Source: an uncultured Prevotellaceae bacterium (GTDB taxonomy: Bacteria > Bacteroidota > Bacteroidia > Bacteroidales > Bacteroidaceae). Taken from it: a stretch of DNA of 43,481 nt. This document shows, piece by piece, positions 7,293 to 14,789 of this stretch. The stretch is taken from contig OMZE01000033.1 of NCBI GenBank assembly GCA_900315455.1, forward strand, positions 1 to 43,481. Reading direction: 5' to 3'. Every line of letters begins with the position of its first letter. Positions within the stretch are counted from its first letter, which is position 1. Below the pieces are notes generated by a model. The model worked only from the letters and a program-made list of their open reading frames with translations. It ran no database searches and had not been told where the DNA came from. The translations under genes were made by a program, and so were the position numbers.

Positions 7293-8246
7293 ATGAAAAG
7301 AACTTGTTTTACATTCATCATCCTTGCCATTGCCCTCACAGCCCTTGCACAAGCCACACAACCATGCATTGTAAAACAGTATAACCAGCGACAGCAAAAG
7401 ACGCCATTGGGGGGCGTTCAAGTGGTGGTACGCGGCGCACAAACCGCTACATCAGCAGCCAACGGAACACTAACCCTGAACTTCGCCACGCTGAAGCCTG
7501 GCGACCGAGTACCTTTCCGTTCTGCCACTAAGGCAGGCTACGAAATCTTCAACAAGGCAGCAGTGGAGTCATGGAACATCTCGCGCGACAAGACCCCGTT
7601 TGTCATCGTGCTGGTGCGCAGCGACTACTTCACCCAACTCAAACAAAACCTGAAACAGACCTCTGTCACCAGTTATAAGACTAAATACGAGAAAGCCAAG
7701 GCCGACCTTGCCAAGCAGCAGAAGGAAGGAAAACTCAAAGAGGCGGAATACCGCCAGAAACTCAATGAACTCGAAGACCACTACGATACTCAATTAAAAA
7801 ACATCGATACCTATATCGACCAATTCGCCCGCTTTGACCTGAGTGAATTGTCTGAAAAGGAGGACAGCATCATCGAGTTGGTGCACAACGGTTTCATCGA
7901 CGAGGCAGTGAAAGCCTACGATGAACTCAATGCCATCGGAGGCTACGAGAGTTCGGTGGAGACCGTCAGAACGATTTCCAGACAAATCGACCAGGCGGTG
8001 GCAGAGAGAGACCGGCAGCAAGAGATGGCTGACAGCATACTTCATCTGATGCAGCGACAACATGTGACACTGACAGAGATGACACTTCAACTGAGCCGTG
8101 AAGAAATGGGCGATGTCAAGAAATACAAACAATTTGTGAAGTCGGCTCTCGACACCTACGAACAACTCTATGCCGATGACCCTGAGCGCTACCATCAAGG
8201 CCTCGACCTCCTCAAGAAGGAATGGGAACGTGTAAAAGACCAATAA
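7293..8246 (+). CDS. Secreted protein with carboxypeptidase-regulatory-like domain and coiled coil
   Basis: This 317-residue protein starts at 7293, where MKRTCFTFIILAIALTALAQ forms a signal peptide. The open frame extends 30 codons further upstream, but that part is polar and overlaps the divergent promoter region. After the signal comes a short beta-sandwich segment (about 25-110: TPLGGVQVVVRGAQTATSAA, NGTLTLNF, GDRVPFRSATKAGYEI). It looks like the carboxypeptidase regulatory-like domain often found in Bacteroidetes envelope proteins. The rest is strongly helical and charged (KTKYEKAKADLAKQQKEGKL and onward), predicted as coiled coil with TPR-like helices near the end. It may act as a periplasmic scaffold. 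No catalytic motif is seen and the function is unknown. Confidence 0.72.
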   Translation: MKRTCFTFIILAIALTALAQATQPCIVKQYNQRQQKTPLGGVQVVVRGAQTATSAANGTLTLNFATLKPGDRVPFRSATKAGYEIFNKAAVESWNISRDKTPFVIVLVRSDYFTQLKQNLKQTSVTSYKTKYEKAKADLAKQQKEGKLKEAEYRQKLNELEDHYDTQLKNIDTYIDQFARFDLSELSEKEDSIIELVHNGFIDEAVKAYDELNAIGGYESSVETVRTISRQIDQAVAERDRQQEMADSILHLMQRQHVTLTEMTLQLSREEMGDVKKYKQFVKSALDTYEQLYADDPERYHQGLDLLKKEWERVKDQ

Positions 8247-8327
8247 GCATGTGACATTCTTTCTTCAGATGCACTAATAGCCACCAATATTTGGATTCAA
8301 CCACAATAACAAAAAAAACTATTCATT

Positions 8328-9809
8328 ATGAAAAAACTGTTTTTGCCACTCCTGCTCATGGCAGCAGTGTCTGCCTACGCAGAAGAAAACCCAGTGTTAA
8401 CCATCGAAGGTGGTCAGATACAAGGCGTATTTGCCGACGACCATCCCGACGTGTATGTCTATCGTGGCATTCCCTATGCCGCTCCTCCCATCAAGGAAAA
8501 CCGATGGAAGGAACCACAGCCCGTAGTGCCCTGGAAAGGTGTGAAGATTTGCGACACCTTTGGTCATCCCAGTTACCAGGCCATCCAGTATCCTGGCGGA
8601 TATTTCACGGAGTGGGGCTATGGCAAAGAAGCCCCCTATAGCGAGGACTGCCTGTATCTGAACGTATGGACAAAGGCTCCCGGTAAGACAGCGAAGAAAC
8701 TCCCCGTCGCCCTGTGGATTCATGGTGGGGGCTATCGTGAGGGATGGGGCTCTGAGCCTGAGTTCGATGGACAGGAATGGGGTGCCAAGGATGTGGTGCT
8801 CGTTTCCATCAACTACCGTCTCGGCGTATTTGGCTTCCTTACCCATCCGGCACTGACGGAGGAAAGTCCCCACAAGGTTTCGGGTAACTATGGCATCCTT
8901 GACCAAATAGAAGCCCTGAAGTGGATAAAGAAAAACATTGCGCAGTTTGGTGGCGACCCCGACAACGTGACCATCTTCGGACAGAGTGCCGGAGGCGGCA
9001 GTGTGCGCACTCTCTGCGAGTCGCCGCTGGCTCGCGGTCTGTTCCACAAGGCCGTCATCATGAGCGCCCAGGGACTCAGCATACCCAATCCTAACGGAGG
9101 TGGCATGATGGGTGGCCGTTATACCGGCGGTTCGATAGAAGATGCCGCTGCCAACGCAAAGAAAGTGTTTGACTGGGCCGGACTGACCGACCTGCAGAAG
9201 ATGCGCCAGGCATCCACCGAGACCATCTTCGCCCTCAATACCCTCTATGGACAGGTTACTGGCGAGCGCATCAGGTTGCCCTTCATGCCACTCATCGACG
9301 GTTACGTCAGCGTGAAGAGTTTCGACGACGCCACCCGTGAAGGCACATTGGCCGACGTGCCATACATGATTGGCTTTACGCTCAACGACATGGGCAATAT
9401 GGCACCCAATATCGCGGAGTTCTGCAAAGTGCGTGAGAGCAAGGGCGGCAAGGCATGGGCCTACCAGTTTGCACGTCCACTGCCCGACGACGGTTCCCAC
9501 CCAGAGGTGACACAGCGTCTGAGGGGTGCCTTCCACTCTTCAGATCTCTGGTTTGTATTCAAGTCGCTGAAACACTGTTGGCGTCCATGGACACAAGGCG
9601 ACTGGGACCTCTCCGAGAAGATGCTTACGGCATGGACCAACTTCGTGAAATATAGCGACCCGAATGGAAAGAACGGTGGCTCATGGGCTCCTTGCACGGA
9701 GAAGAACCCCAAGTTCATGGTGTTCAAACTCAACGAGAAGGATGTGGAGGCCTCCACATTCGGCGAGCCAGAAAAAGCGGCTCAGCAAGGCTTCGGATTT
9801 GGAAGATAA
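8328..9809 (+). CDS. Secreted type-B carboxylesterase
   Basis: This 493-residue alpha/beta hydrolase has a signal peptide (MKKLFLPLLLMAAVSAYA) and the standard type-B carboxylesterase layout. It contains VYRGIPYAAPP, EDCLYLNVWTKAP, the oxyanion stretch LWIHGGGYREG, and the nucleophile elbow FGQSAGGGSV with Ser220. The catalytic His is in RGAFHSSDLWFVF. The acid residue usually found in a (D/E)EG motif lies in IGFTLNDMGNM, so Asp rather than Glu probably serves. This is a small variation. Family members hydrolyse carboxylic esters; in this setting acetyl or aryl esters on plant polysaccharide are plausible but unproven. The ATG at 8328 follows an 81-base gap after the coiled-coil gene. Downstream is a hairpin at 9841-9862. 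Confidence 0.88.
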   Translation: MKKLFLPLLLMAAVSAYAEENPVLTIEGGQIQGVFADDHPDVYVYRGIPYAAPPIKENRWKEPQPVVPWKGVKICDTFGHPSYQAIQYPGGYFTEWGYGKEAPYSEDCLYLNVWTKAPGKTAKKLPVALWIHGGGYREGWGSEPEFDGQEWGAKDVVLVSINYRLGVFGFLTHPALTEESPHKVSGNYGILDQIEALKWIKKNIAQFGGDPDNVTIFGQSAGGGSVRTLCESPLARGLFHKAVIMSAQGLSIPNPNGGGMMGGRYTGGSIEDAAANAKKVFDWAGLTDLQKMRQASTETIFALNTLYGQVTGERIRLPFMPLIDGYVSVKSFDDATREGTLADVPYMIGFTLNDMGNMAPNIAEFCKVRESKGGKAWAYQFARPLPDDGSHPEVTQRLRGAFHSSDLWFVFKSLKHCWRPWTQGDWDLSEKMLTAWTNFVKYSDPNGKNGGSWAPCTEKNPKFMVFKLNEKDVEASTFGEPEKAAQQGFGFGR

Positions 9810-9840
9810 TACTCTGGACTTGAACTTTCGTATAAACATT

Positions 9841-9862
9841 GAGCCGGCAGTCATGCCGGCTC
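9841..9862. terminator. GC-rich hairpin between convergent genes
   Basis: GAGCCGGCA (9841-9849) pairs perfectly with TGCCGGCTC (9854-9862) around a 4-base loop. It lies between the stop codons of the carboxylesterase (9809) and the DUF4421-like gene (9875, opposite strand), where a shared terminator is expected. The flanks are only weakly T-rich on either strand (AACTGTTAT; AATGTTTAT), so efficiency may be modest. The same stem core recurs in the terminator at 26350-26377. Confidence 0.6.
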
Positions 9863-9874
9863 AACTGTTATAGG

Positions 9875-10891
9875 TCACAACCTTAACCCGAGGAATGCGC
9901 GGGCTCTCCATTTGTTTTGATTCACCACCACCACGTCATCATCAAAGACGGAGTTGTTCATCACCAACGTGGCACCTGCGAAAAATCGTGGGGAGAAATT
10001 GTATACTACGGCAGCACGCTCATTGAAAAGCATATTGAAGCGCATGCGCTTGGCTTTCTTTCTCTCACCATTCACAGTAAACTTATTACGGTTGTAAACC
10101 ACGAAGCTGGGAAGTGCAGAGAAATGGAGCAACCATTTCTTGCCAAGCACAAGGTTATAGCCATAGCCACCACCTATGCCGAAGTGCCCCACATCAATGC
10201 GTACATCGGGGGCATTAGGGTTCTTCGCTCTCAACTCGTCGTTTGTCCTGATGCTTCCACCCTGATAACTGAAGCCAACGAGCCATGAGCCTGCCGAACG
10301 CAGTTGAACATATGACTGTGTGAAGGCGGCAGGGAAGGAGAAATGGCGATGGTTGAAAGTGTAATACCCCGCCAGGTTGAGTACTTTCAATGTGACGTCG
10401 CCCGACTCCAGGTGTTGCTGTCCGTTACGCTCGATGTCACCCGAGAGAGTGGTGGAGCGTTGATAACTGGCATCGATGCTCAGGCGACTGCTATAGTAGT
10501 TGAAGTTGAATTCGTAATCCTTATAAATCCCTTTCAATTTGGCGGGATTGATAGCCAATCCCAAGCCTATTCCACGATACGAGGCACCCAAGGAGATGGT
10601 AGTCTTATGGCTGGTGCTGAGGTCGGCCTTAGAATAGATGTCGTTGACAGTCCCCTTAGCATGAAAGGTGCAGCCTGTTTGGTTAGCCCTCAACTTCAGA
10701 GTCAGGCGTCCCACTGGGCGCACCACATAATTGGTGTCGTAGGGAGTCTTGTAATAACGGGCAGCCAGTGCGCTGTCCATCCGTTCCCTACGCTGACGCT
10801 GGTTGAGTTTTTGAGCGGCAGTTTCCGTCATCATGCCACACAACAGCATGGCCACTATCATCACTTTCTTCATGATCATCTGCTCCGCCAT
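9875..10891 (-). CDS. DUF4421-like outer-membrane beta-barrel protein
   Basis: This is a 338-residue exported protein. The signal peptide is best read from the Met at 10873 (MKKVMIVAMLLCGMMTETAA); the ATG at 10891, used for these coordinates, adds six residues and abuts the previous stop codon. The mature protein is made of alternating hydrophobic/polar strands typical of an outer-membrane barrel (KTTISLGASYRGIGLGLAIN, YYSSRLSIDASYQRSTTLSG, FAGATLVMNNSVF) and ends in FLGLRL. The pattern, including RPVGRLTLKLRANQTG and FSYQGGSIRTND, fits the DUF4421 family of Bacteroidetes. No function is established for that family. It follows the CE1-like esterase with no gap at all, so translation of the two is likely coupled. 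Confidence 0.75.
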   Translation of the reverse strand: MAEQMIMKKVMIVAMLLCGMMTETAAQKLNQRQRRERMDSALAARYYKTPYDTNYVVRPVGRLTLKLRANQTGCTFHAKGTVNDIYSKADLSTSHKTTISLGASYRGIGLGLAINPAKLKGIYKDYEFNFNYYSSRLSIDASYQRSTTLSGDIERNGQQHLESGDVTLKVLNLAGYYTFNHRHFSFPAAFTQSYVQLRSAGSWLVGFSYQGGSIRTNDELRAKNPNAPDVRIDVGHFGIGGGYGYNLVLGKKWLLHFSALPSFVVYNRNKFTVNGERKKAKRMRFNMLFNERAAVVYNFSPRFFAGATLVMNNSVFDDDVVVVNQNKWRARAFLGLRL

Positions 10892-12028
10892 TTAAAACAA
10901 CTTTTGTGCAAAGTCATGCAGCGACTTCCGCCATACCTGCCACTCATGGTCTCCGGGGAAAGTGTTGAAGGTGACAGCCAGCCCCGACTGCCGCATGGAG
11001 GAGACGGCTTCCTGAGTATGCGACAAGCGCGGGTCGTCGGTACCAACGGAGATATAGAACAACTTCAGCGCCTTATTGTACTTTTCATGTTGAGAGAGAA
11101 GGCCTGGCATGGCGGCTTCCGCATCAAACGCCTTGGTCTCACGGATGCCACCAAAGACACCTGTGCTGAACACACCGATGTAACTGAAGAGTTCGGTATG
11201 CTGCAATCCTACAAAGAACGACTGGCCACCGCCCATGGAAAGACCCGAAAGTGCACGGTGCTGTGGGTCGGGGAGCGTGCGGAAACTCTGGTCCACATAA
11301 GGTATGATTACCTCGGTAAGTTCTTCCTCAAAACCTTTCATCCCCTGGATGGAATAACCAAAGCCGGCACCGGGAACAGAGATGTTTCCATTCGACATCA
11401 CGACAATCATCTCCTTGGCCTTGCCCTCAGCAATCAGGTTGTCGAGGATATGGTTGGTCTTTCCCTGGAGCGTCCATCCTGATTCGTCCTCGCCTCCCCC
11501 ATGCTGCAGGTAAAGCACAGGATAGCGCTTGCTGCCCGTGGAATAACTGGCCGGCGTGTAGACATACATCGTGGCATACGCCTTCCTCACCTTAGAGAAA
11601 TAGGTGACGATGCTCACCCTGCCATGGGGTACGTCCTTGACGTTGTAGAAACTGCAGCCTTCCTCTGGAATGTCGATGGCACTGGTCATCCTCCCACAAC
11701 CGAAATAACTCTTGCTGGCTGGGTCTGACAGGTCCATGCCCCCCAGGGTGAACCAATAATAATGAAAGCCCGGCACCAACGGCTTGGTATGTGCAAGCCA
11801 AGTGCCGTCGGCCTGTTTCTCAAACCGACACGCCGGGTCGAGCGATACCTTCATCTGGCTCAGGTCTTCGTTTGAACGGATGGAGAACTCCACGCTATTG
11901 TCGGGCAATACATGTGGATATCCCTTGGTATTGATGTTGGTTTGTGGGACGATGAAATCCTGTGCGCCTGCAGCCAAGTAGCAACCAAGGACACCCAACA
12001 ATAACATCATCTTTCTTATCTTTATCAT
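10892..12028 (-). CDS. Secreted CE1-like (feruloyl/acetyl esterase-type) esterase
   Basis: This 378-residue exported esterase starts at 12028, giving MIKIRKMMLLLGVLGCYLAA as signal peptide; an upstream in-frame ATG at 12079 would add 17 unlikely residues. Residues about 25-125 form an immunoglobulin-like N-terminal domain (VEFSIRSNEDLSQMKVSLDP, FHYYWFTLGGMDLSDP). The rest is an esterase-D/CE1 fold: PVLYLQHGGGEDESGW, the nucleophile elbow ALSGLSMGGGQ with Ser264, the acid in SVGTDDPR and the His in PGDHEWQVW. The two-domain layout matches Prevotella and Bacteroides feruloyl and acetylxylan esterases, which deacylate hemicellulose. The stop codon abuts the start of the DUF4421-like gene. PreA lies 50 bases upstream on the same strand and may share the transcript. 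The exact ester is unknown. Confidence 0.85.
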   Translation of the reverse strand: MIKIRKMMLLLGVLGCYLAAGAQDFIVPQTNINTKGYPHVLPDNSVEFSIRSNEDLSQMKVSLDPACRFEKQADGTWLAHTKPLVPGFHYYWFTLGGMDLSDPASKSYFGCGRMTSAIDIPEEGCSFYNVKDVPHGRVSIVTYFSKVRKAYATMYVYTPASYSTGSKRYPVLYLQHGGGEDESGWTLQGKTNHILDNLIAEGKAKEMIVVMSNGNISVPGAGFGYSIQGMKGFEEELTEVIIPYVDQSFRTLPDPQHRALSGLSMGGGQSFFVGLQHTELFSYIGVFSTGVFGGIRETKAFDAEAAMPGLLSQHEKYNKALKLFYISVGTDDPRLSHTQEAVSSMRQSGLAVTFNTFPGDHEWQVWRKSLHDFAQKLF

Positions 12029-12078
12029 CGTATATCGTTTATCTATGTAAAAAGAATACAGCATGAGATGGATATGCA

Positions 12079-13530
12079 CTATTTTTTACCAACACGTTTT
12101 GTGATGTCGATGGCACCCGTTGGACAAACGAGCCGACAGAGGTGGCAACCCACACATTTCGTACCAATGATTCTCGGTTGGCGGCTGGCAGGGTCGAACG
12201 AGATGGCCTGATGGCCACCATCACGGCATGAGAGATAGCAACGTCCGCAACCTATGCAACGCTCACGGTCTATCTTCGGATAGACCATCGTTTCGCGGTC
12301 GAGGTCGGAAGGCAACACAAAGTTGGGGAGTTGTTCACCCACAAGTTGGTCAAGATGTTCGATACCGCGGTCTCTCATATAGGTCTGCATGCCCAGGATA
12401 AGGTCATCGATGATGCGGTAGCCATACTCCATGACAGCGGTGCAGACCTGTACGTTTCTGCAGCCCAACTGGATAAACTCCAACGCGTCGCGCCAAGTCA
12501 CTATGCCACCGATACCACTGTACTGCATTGTCTTTATGATGGGGTTGGTGGCCATCTCGTAGATGAAACGCAGCGCGATAGGCTTGATTGCCTTGCCGCT
12601 ATAGCCAGAGACGGTAAACTTATCGTTTACTGTAGCCTTTGCCGACATTGTCACACTTTTAATGGTATTGATGGCCGAGATGGCATCGGCACCGGCAAAA
12701 TAGCACCCCATGGCAGGTTGGTTGATCTGTGTGATATTAGGAGTCATCTTCGGGATGACCGGGATGCTGACATTGCGTTTCACATAGGCCGTGTAGAACG
12801 TGACGAGTTCGGCATCCTGCCCAACGTCGCTGCCCAAACCTGACAATCGCATCTGCGGACAAGAAAAATTGAGTTCCACCGCATCGCAGCCTGCATCCTC
12901 AGCCATTTTCGCCAGTTCTATCCACTCCTCCTCAAACTGTCCCATTACCGACGCCACAACAATCTTTGTGGGGTAATTCTTTTTCAAACGGCGGAGGATA
13001 TCGAAATCCACTTCATGGGGGTTCTCCGAAAGTTGTTCCATGTTGCGGAAACCGGCAAAGGCGTTGCCCTCCTTCACGGCATCAAATCGTGGCGACACCT
13101 CGCGGATGTCCTGCTTGCATATAGTCTTGTAGAACACGCCTCCCCACCCCATCTCAAAGGCTCTTGCCACCATCTCATAATTGGTGCAGATTGCCGAGGA
13201 CGCAAGGAAAAACGGATTCTCACAGTGAATGCCGCAAAAATCAATGGCGAGTGATGGCATGAGTGCATCATCCATGGAGCAGGCTGGCTCTTTCATTGCC
13301 AAGGCTGCCAGTTCACGAATGCGGACAGGACGGTCGTAATGGATACAGGCCTTTTCGGCATTTATCAAATCTTCCTCACTGCAGTCTGCCAACCAGTGTT
13401 GTGCCACTCGTGTGTTGTCAAACCGCATGGCTCGCAAGGCACGTGCCGGGTCACCCTTCTTACATACTTTCGAGCAGGGTGCATCCTCGCACAATAGGCA
13501 TCGTGTTGTTTCTTCTTGAATGTGTAACAT
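12079..13530 (-). CDS. preA: PreA-type dihydropyrimidine dehydrogenase subunit with extra N-terminal Fe-S module
   Basis: The protein has 483 residues. From about residue 93 on it follows E. coli PreA closely: FCGIHCENPFFLASSAICTN, GWGGVFYKTI, ELNFSCPQM, GSDVGQDAEL, KMTPNI, SGYSGKAIKPIALRFI and GIGGIVTWRDALEF. It ends with two [4Fe-4S] motifs, CIGCGRCYLSC and CVGCHLCRLVC. PreA holds the FMN site that reduces uracil and thymine with electrons passed from NADH through PreT. The first about 90 residues are additional. They read RCLLCEDAPCSKVCKKGDP and later PVRIRELAALA, which resembles the N-terminal Fe-S domain of GltD/PreT and of eukaryotic DPD, in degenerate form. No preT is next to it, so this module might help electron entry. 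A promoter with TAAATTTG lies at 13634-13641. Assignment is firm; the role of the extension is inferred. Confidence 0.88.
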   Translation of the reverse strand: MLHIQEETTRCLLCEDAPCSKVCKKGDPARALRAMRFDNTRVAQHWLADCSEEDLINAEKACIHYDRPVRIRELAALAMKEPACSMDDALMPSLAIDFCGIHCENPFFLASSAICTNYEMVARAFEMGWGGVFYKTICKQDIREVSPRFDAVKEGNAFAGFRNMEQLSENPHEVDFDILRRLKKNYPTKIVVASVMGQFEEEWIELAKMAEDAGCDAVELNFSCPQMRLSGLGSDVGQDAELVTFYTAYVKRNVSIPVIPKMTPNITQINQPAMGCYFAGADAISAINTIKSVTMSAKATVNDKFTVSGYSGKAIKPIALRFIYEMATNPIIKTMQYSGIGGIVTWRDALEFIQLGCRNVQVCTAVMEYGYRIIDDLILGMQTYMRDRGIEHLDQLVGEQLPNFVLPSDLDRETMVYPKIDRERCIGCGRCYLSCRDGGHQAISFDPASRQPRIIGTKCVGCHLCRLVCPTGAIDITKRVGKK

Positions 13531-13633
13531 AGCCTTTAACTGATGAGAATATAACTGTTATCTAATGATGTAAAATAGTCGAACAAAAACATGATTTCCG
13601 ATGGAAGAGAAGTATCCCATCCATACTAAATGC

Positions 13634-13664
13634 CAAATTTAAGGATTCTTTTTCAATAATACAA
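13634..13664 (-). promoter_or_regulatory. preA promoter: TTG, 20-base spacer, TAAATTTG
   Basis: On the minus strand TTG (plus strand CAA, 13662-13664) lies 20 bases before TAAATTTG (13634-13641). This is a good Bacteroidetes promoter and predicts a leader of about 95 bases for preA. Confidence 0.6.
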
Positions 13665-13822
13665 GAAAGTGGTAGTTTTTTTGTTTTTTGCAGAGAAAGA
13701 TATATCCCAGTCACCAATGATAGTTTACCAATCGCCGATGAGAGGGTGTCTGATGATGAGTATGTGACCCATTCATGTTGCCAAAAGAACGCGTCTTTTC
13801 ACAAAATAATGACAATTAGGTA

Positions 13823-13853
13823 TTGTCTTGATGCAGGAATTATCGTACATTTG
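13823..13853 (+). promoter_or_regulatory. Promoter: TTG, 20-base spacer, TACATTTG
   Basis: TTG at 13823-13825 and TACATTTG at 13846-13853 have a 20-base spacer. Transcription would begin near 13860. That rules out the in-frame ATG at 13828 and supports translation of the ZIP transporter from 13897. Confidence 0.65.
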
Positions 13854-13896
13854 CACCGTTATACAACATGTAGAAAACAAGCAGATAAAAACAACA

Positions 13897-14676
13897 ATGG
13901 AAACCATACTTATCGGGCTGTTAATCCCTATGGCGGGCATTATCTTAGGCTCTTCACTCGTTTATCTCACCAAGAGAGAGATGACGGGAACTTTACAAAA
14001 GACATTGATGGGATTTGCTGCCGGCGTGATGGTGTCGGCCTCCTTCTGGTCGTTGCTCCTGCCCTCGATGGAGATGGAGACAGGCACCACGAAATGGGCT
14101 ATCTTACCAGTTGCCGGTGGGTTCTTGCTGGGAATGGCATTCCTCCTGCTCCTCGATATGCTTACACCTCACCTGCATTTCGATGCGAGTACGCCAGAAG
14201 GTCCGAAAGCCCACCTCTCGCGTACCACTATGCTGATGCTGGCAGTCACCATCCATCACATTCCAGAGGGAATGGCCATTGGTGTGGTGCTTGCTGGAGC
14301 CGCACAGGGGAATGCCGACATTTCGATGACAAGTGCGCTTATCGTTTCGCTGGGAATGGCGATACAAAACATTCCCGAGGGGGCCGTGGTGTCTGTGCCG
14401 ATGCATGCCACCGGACATTCACGCACGAAATCGTTTCTGCTGGGATGTCTGAGTGGACTTGCCCAGCCTTTCGGTGCATTAGTGGTGATTTTCCTCGCCT
14501 CGATGTTTGTGCCCCTCCTGCCATGGCTGCTCTCCTTCGCTGCGGGAGCCATGCTCTATGTGGTGACCGAGGAACTGATTCCTGAGGCGTCGAGCGGCCG
14601 CCACACCAACCTGAGCACTATAGGATTTGCTGTAGGTTTCGTGATGATGATGGTTCTCGATGTCGTGCTGGAATGA
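13897..14676 (+). CDS. ZIP-family divalent metal transporter
   Basis: This 259-residue integral membrane protein has about eight hydrophobic helices and the two ZIP signature helices: TIHHIPEGMAIGVVLAG (helix IV) and IQNIPEGAVVSVPM (helix V), whose His, Asn and Glu residues form the metal path. The His- and Asp-bearing loop after helix III (DMLTPHLHFD) is the usual cytoplasmic metal-binding loop. The closest overall pattern is the ZupT/GufA branch, which imports zinc and other divalent cations. The start at 13897 is chosen because the promoter at 13823-13853 places the transcript start downstream of the earlier ATG, and because METILIGLLIPMAG begins the first membrane helix. No metal regulator is adjacent. 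Confidence 0.88.
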   Translation: METILIGLLIPMAGIILGSSLVYLTKREMTGTLQKTLMGFAAGVMVSASFWSLLLPSMEMETGTTKWAILPVAGGFLLGMAFLLLLDMLTPHLHFDASTPEGPKAHLSRTTMLMLAVTIHHIPEGMAIGVVLAGAAQGNADISMTSALIVSLGMAIQNIPEGAVVSVPMHATGHSRTKSFLLGCLSGLAQPFGALVVIFLASMFVPLLPWLLSFAAGAMLYVVTEELIPEASSGRHTNLSTIGFAVGFVMMMVLDVVLE

Positions 14677-14739
14677 CCTCCACCCTACTCTTTCCCTTTA
14701 ACATGGCAACCTATCAACTCCACAAAAAGCGGTATTTGC

Positions 14740-14770
14740 TTGCATAGAAACAGGAAATTTCCTATTTTTG
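14740..14770 (+). promoter_or_regulatory. Promoter: TTG, 20-base spacer, TATTTTTG
   Basis: TTG at 14740-14742 and TATTTTTG at 14763-14770 are separated by 20 bases. The start would be near 14777, leaving a very short leader before the ATG at 14790 or 14796. Confidence 0.6.
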
Positions 14771-14789
14771 CAGAAACAATCAAACTTTA

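Larger units (their letters stand above)
13531..13896. other. Intergenic region with divergent promoters
   Basis: These 366 bases separate preA (minus) from the ZIP transporter gene (plus). The region contains a full minus-strand promoter at 13634-13664 and a full plus-strand promoter at 13823-13853. Between them is AT-rich sequence in which I see no gene, RNA or strong hairpin. Confidence 0.6.

Noticed and set aside
8397-9536. A 379-codon minus-strand frame opposite the carboxylesterase
   Set aside because: It mirrors the codon usage of the real gene and has no signal or motif. The plus-strand frame carries the esterase active site.
10343-11482. A 379-codon plus-strand frame across the DUF4421-like and CE1-like genes
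   Set aside because: It spans two real genes on the other strand and their junction, and its product has no recognisable fold.
12079-13530. Possible loss of the catalytic Cys in PreA because GSDVGQD replaces the DPD ACGQD motif
   Set aside because: As far as I recall, E. coli PreA also has SDVGQ at this place, so this is normal for the bacterial branch.
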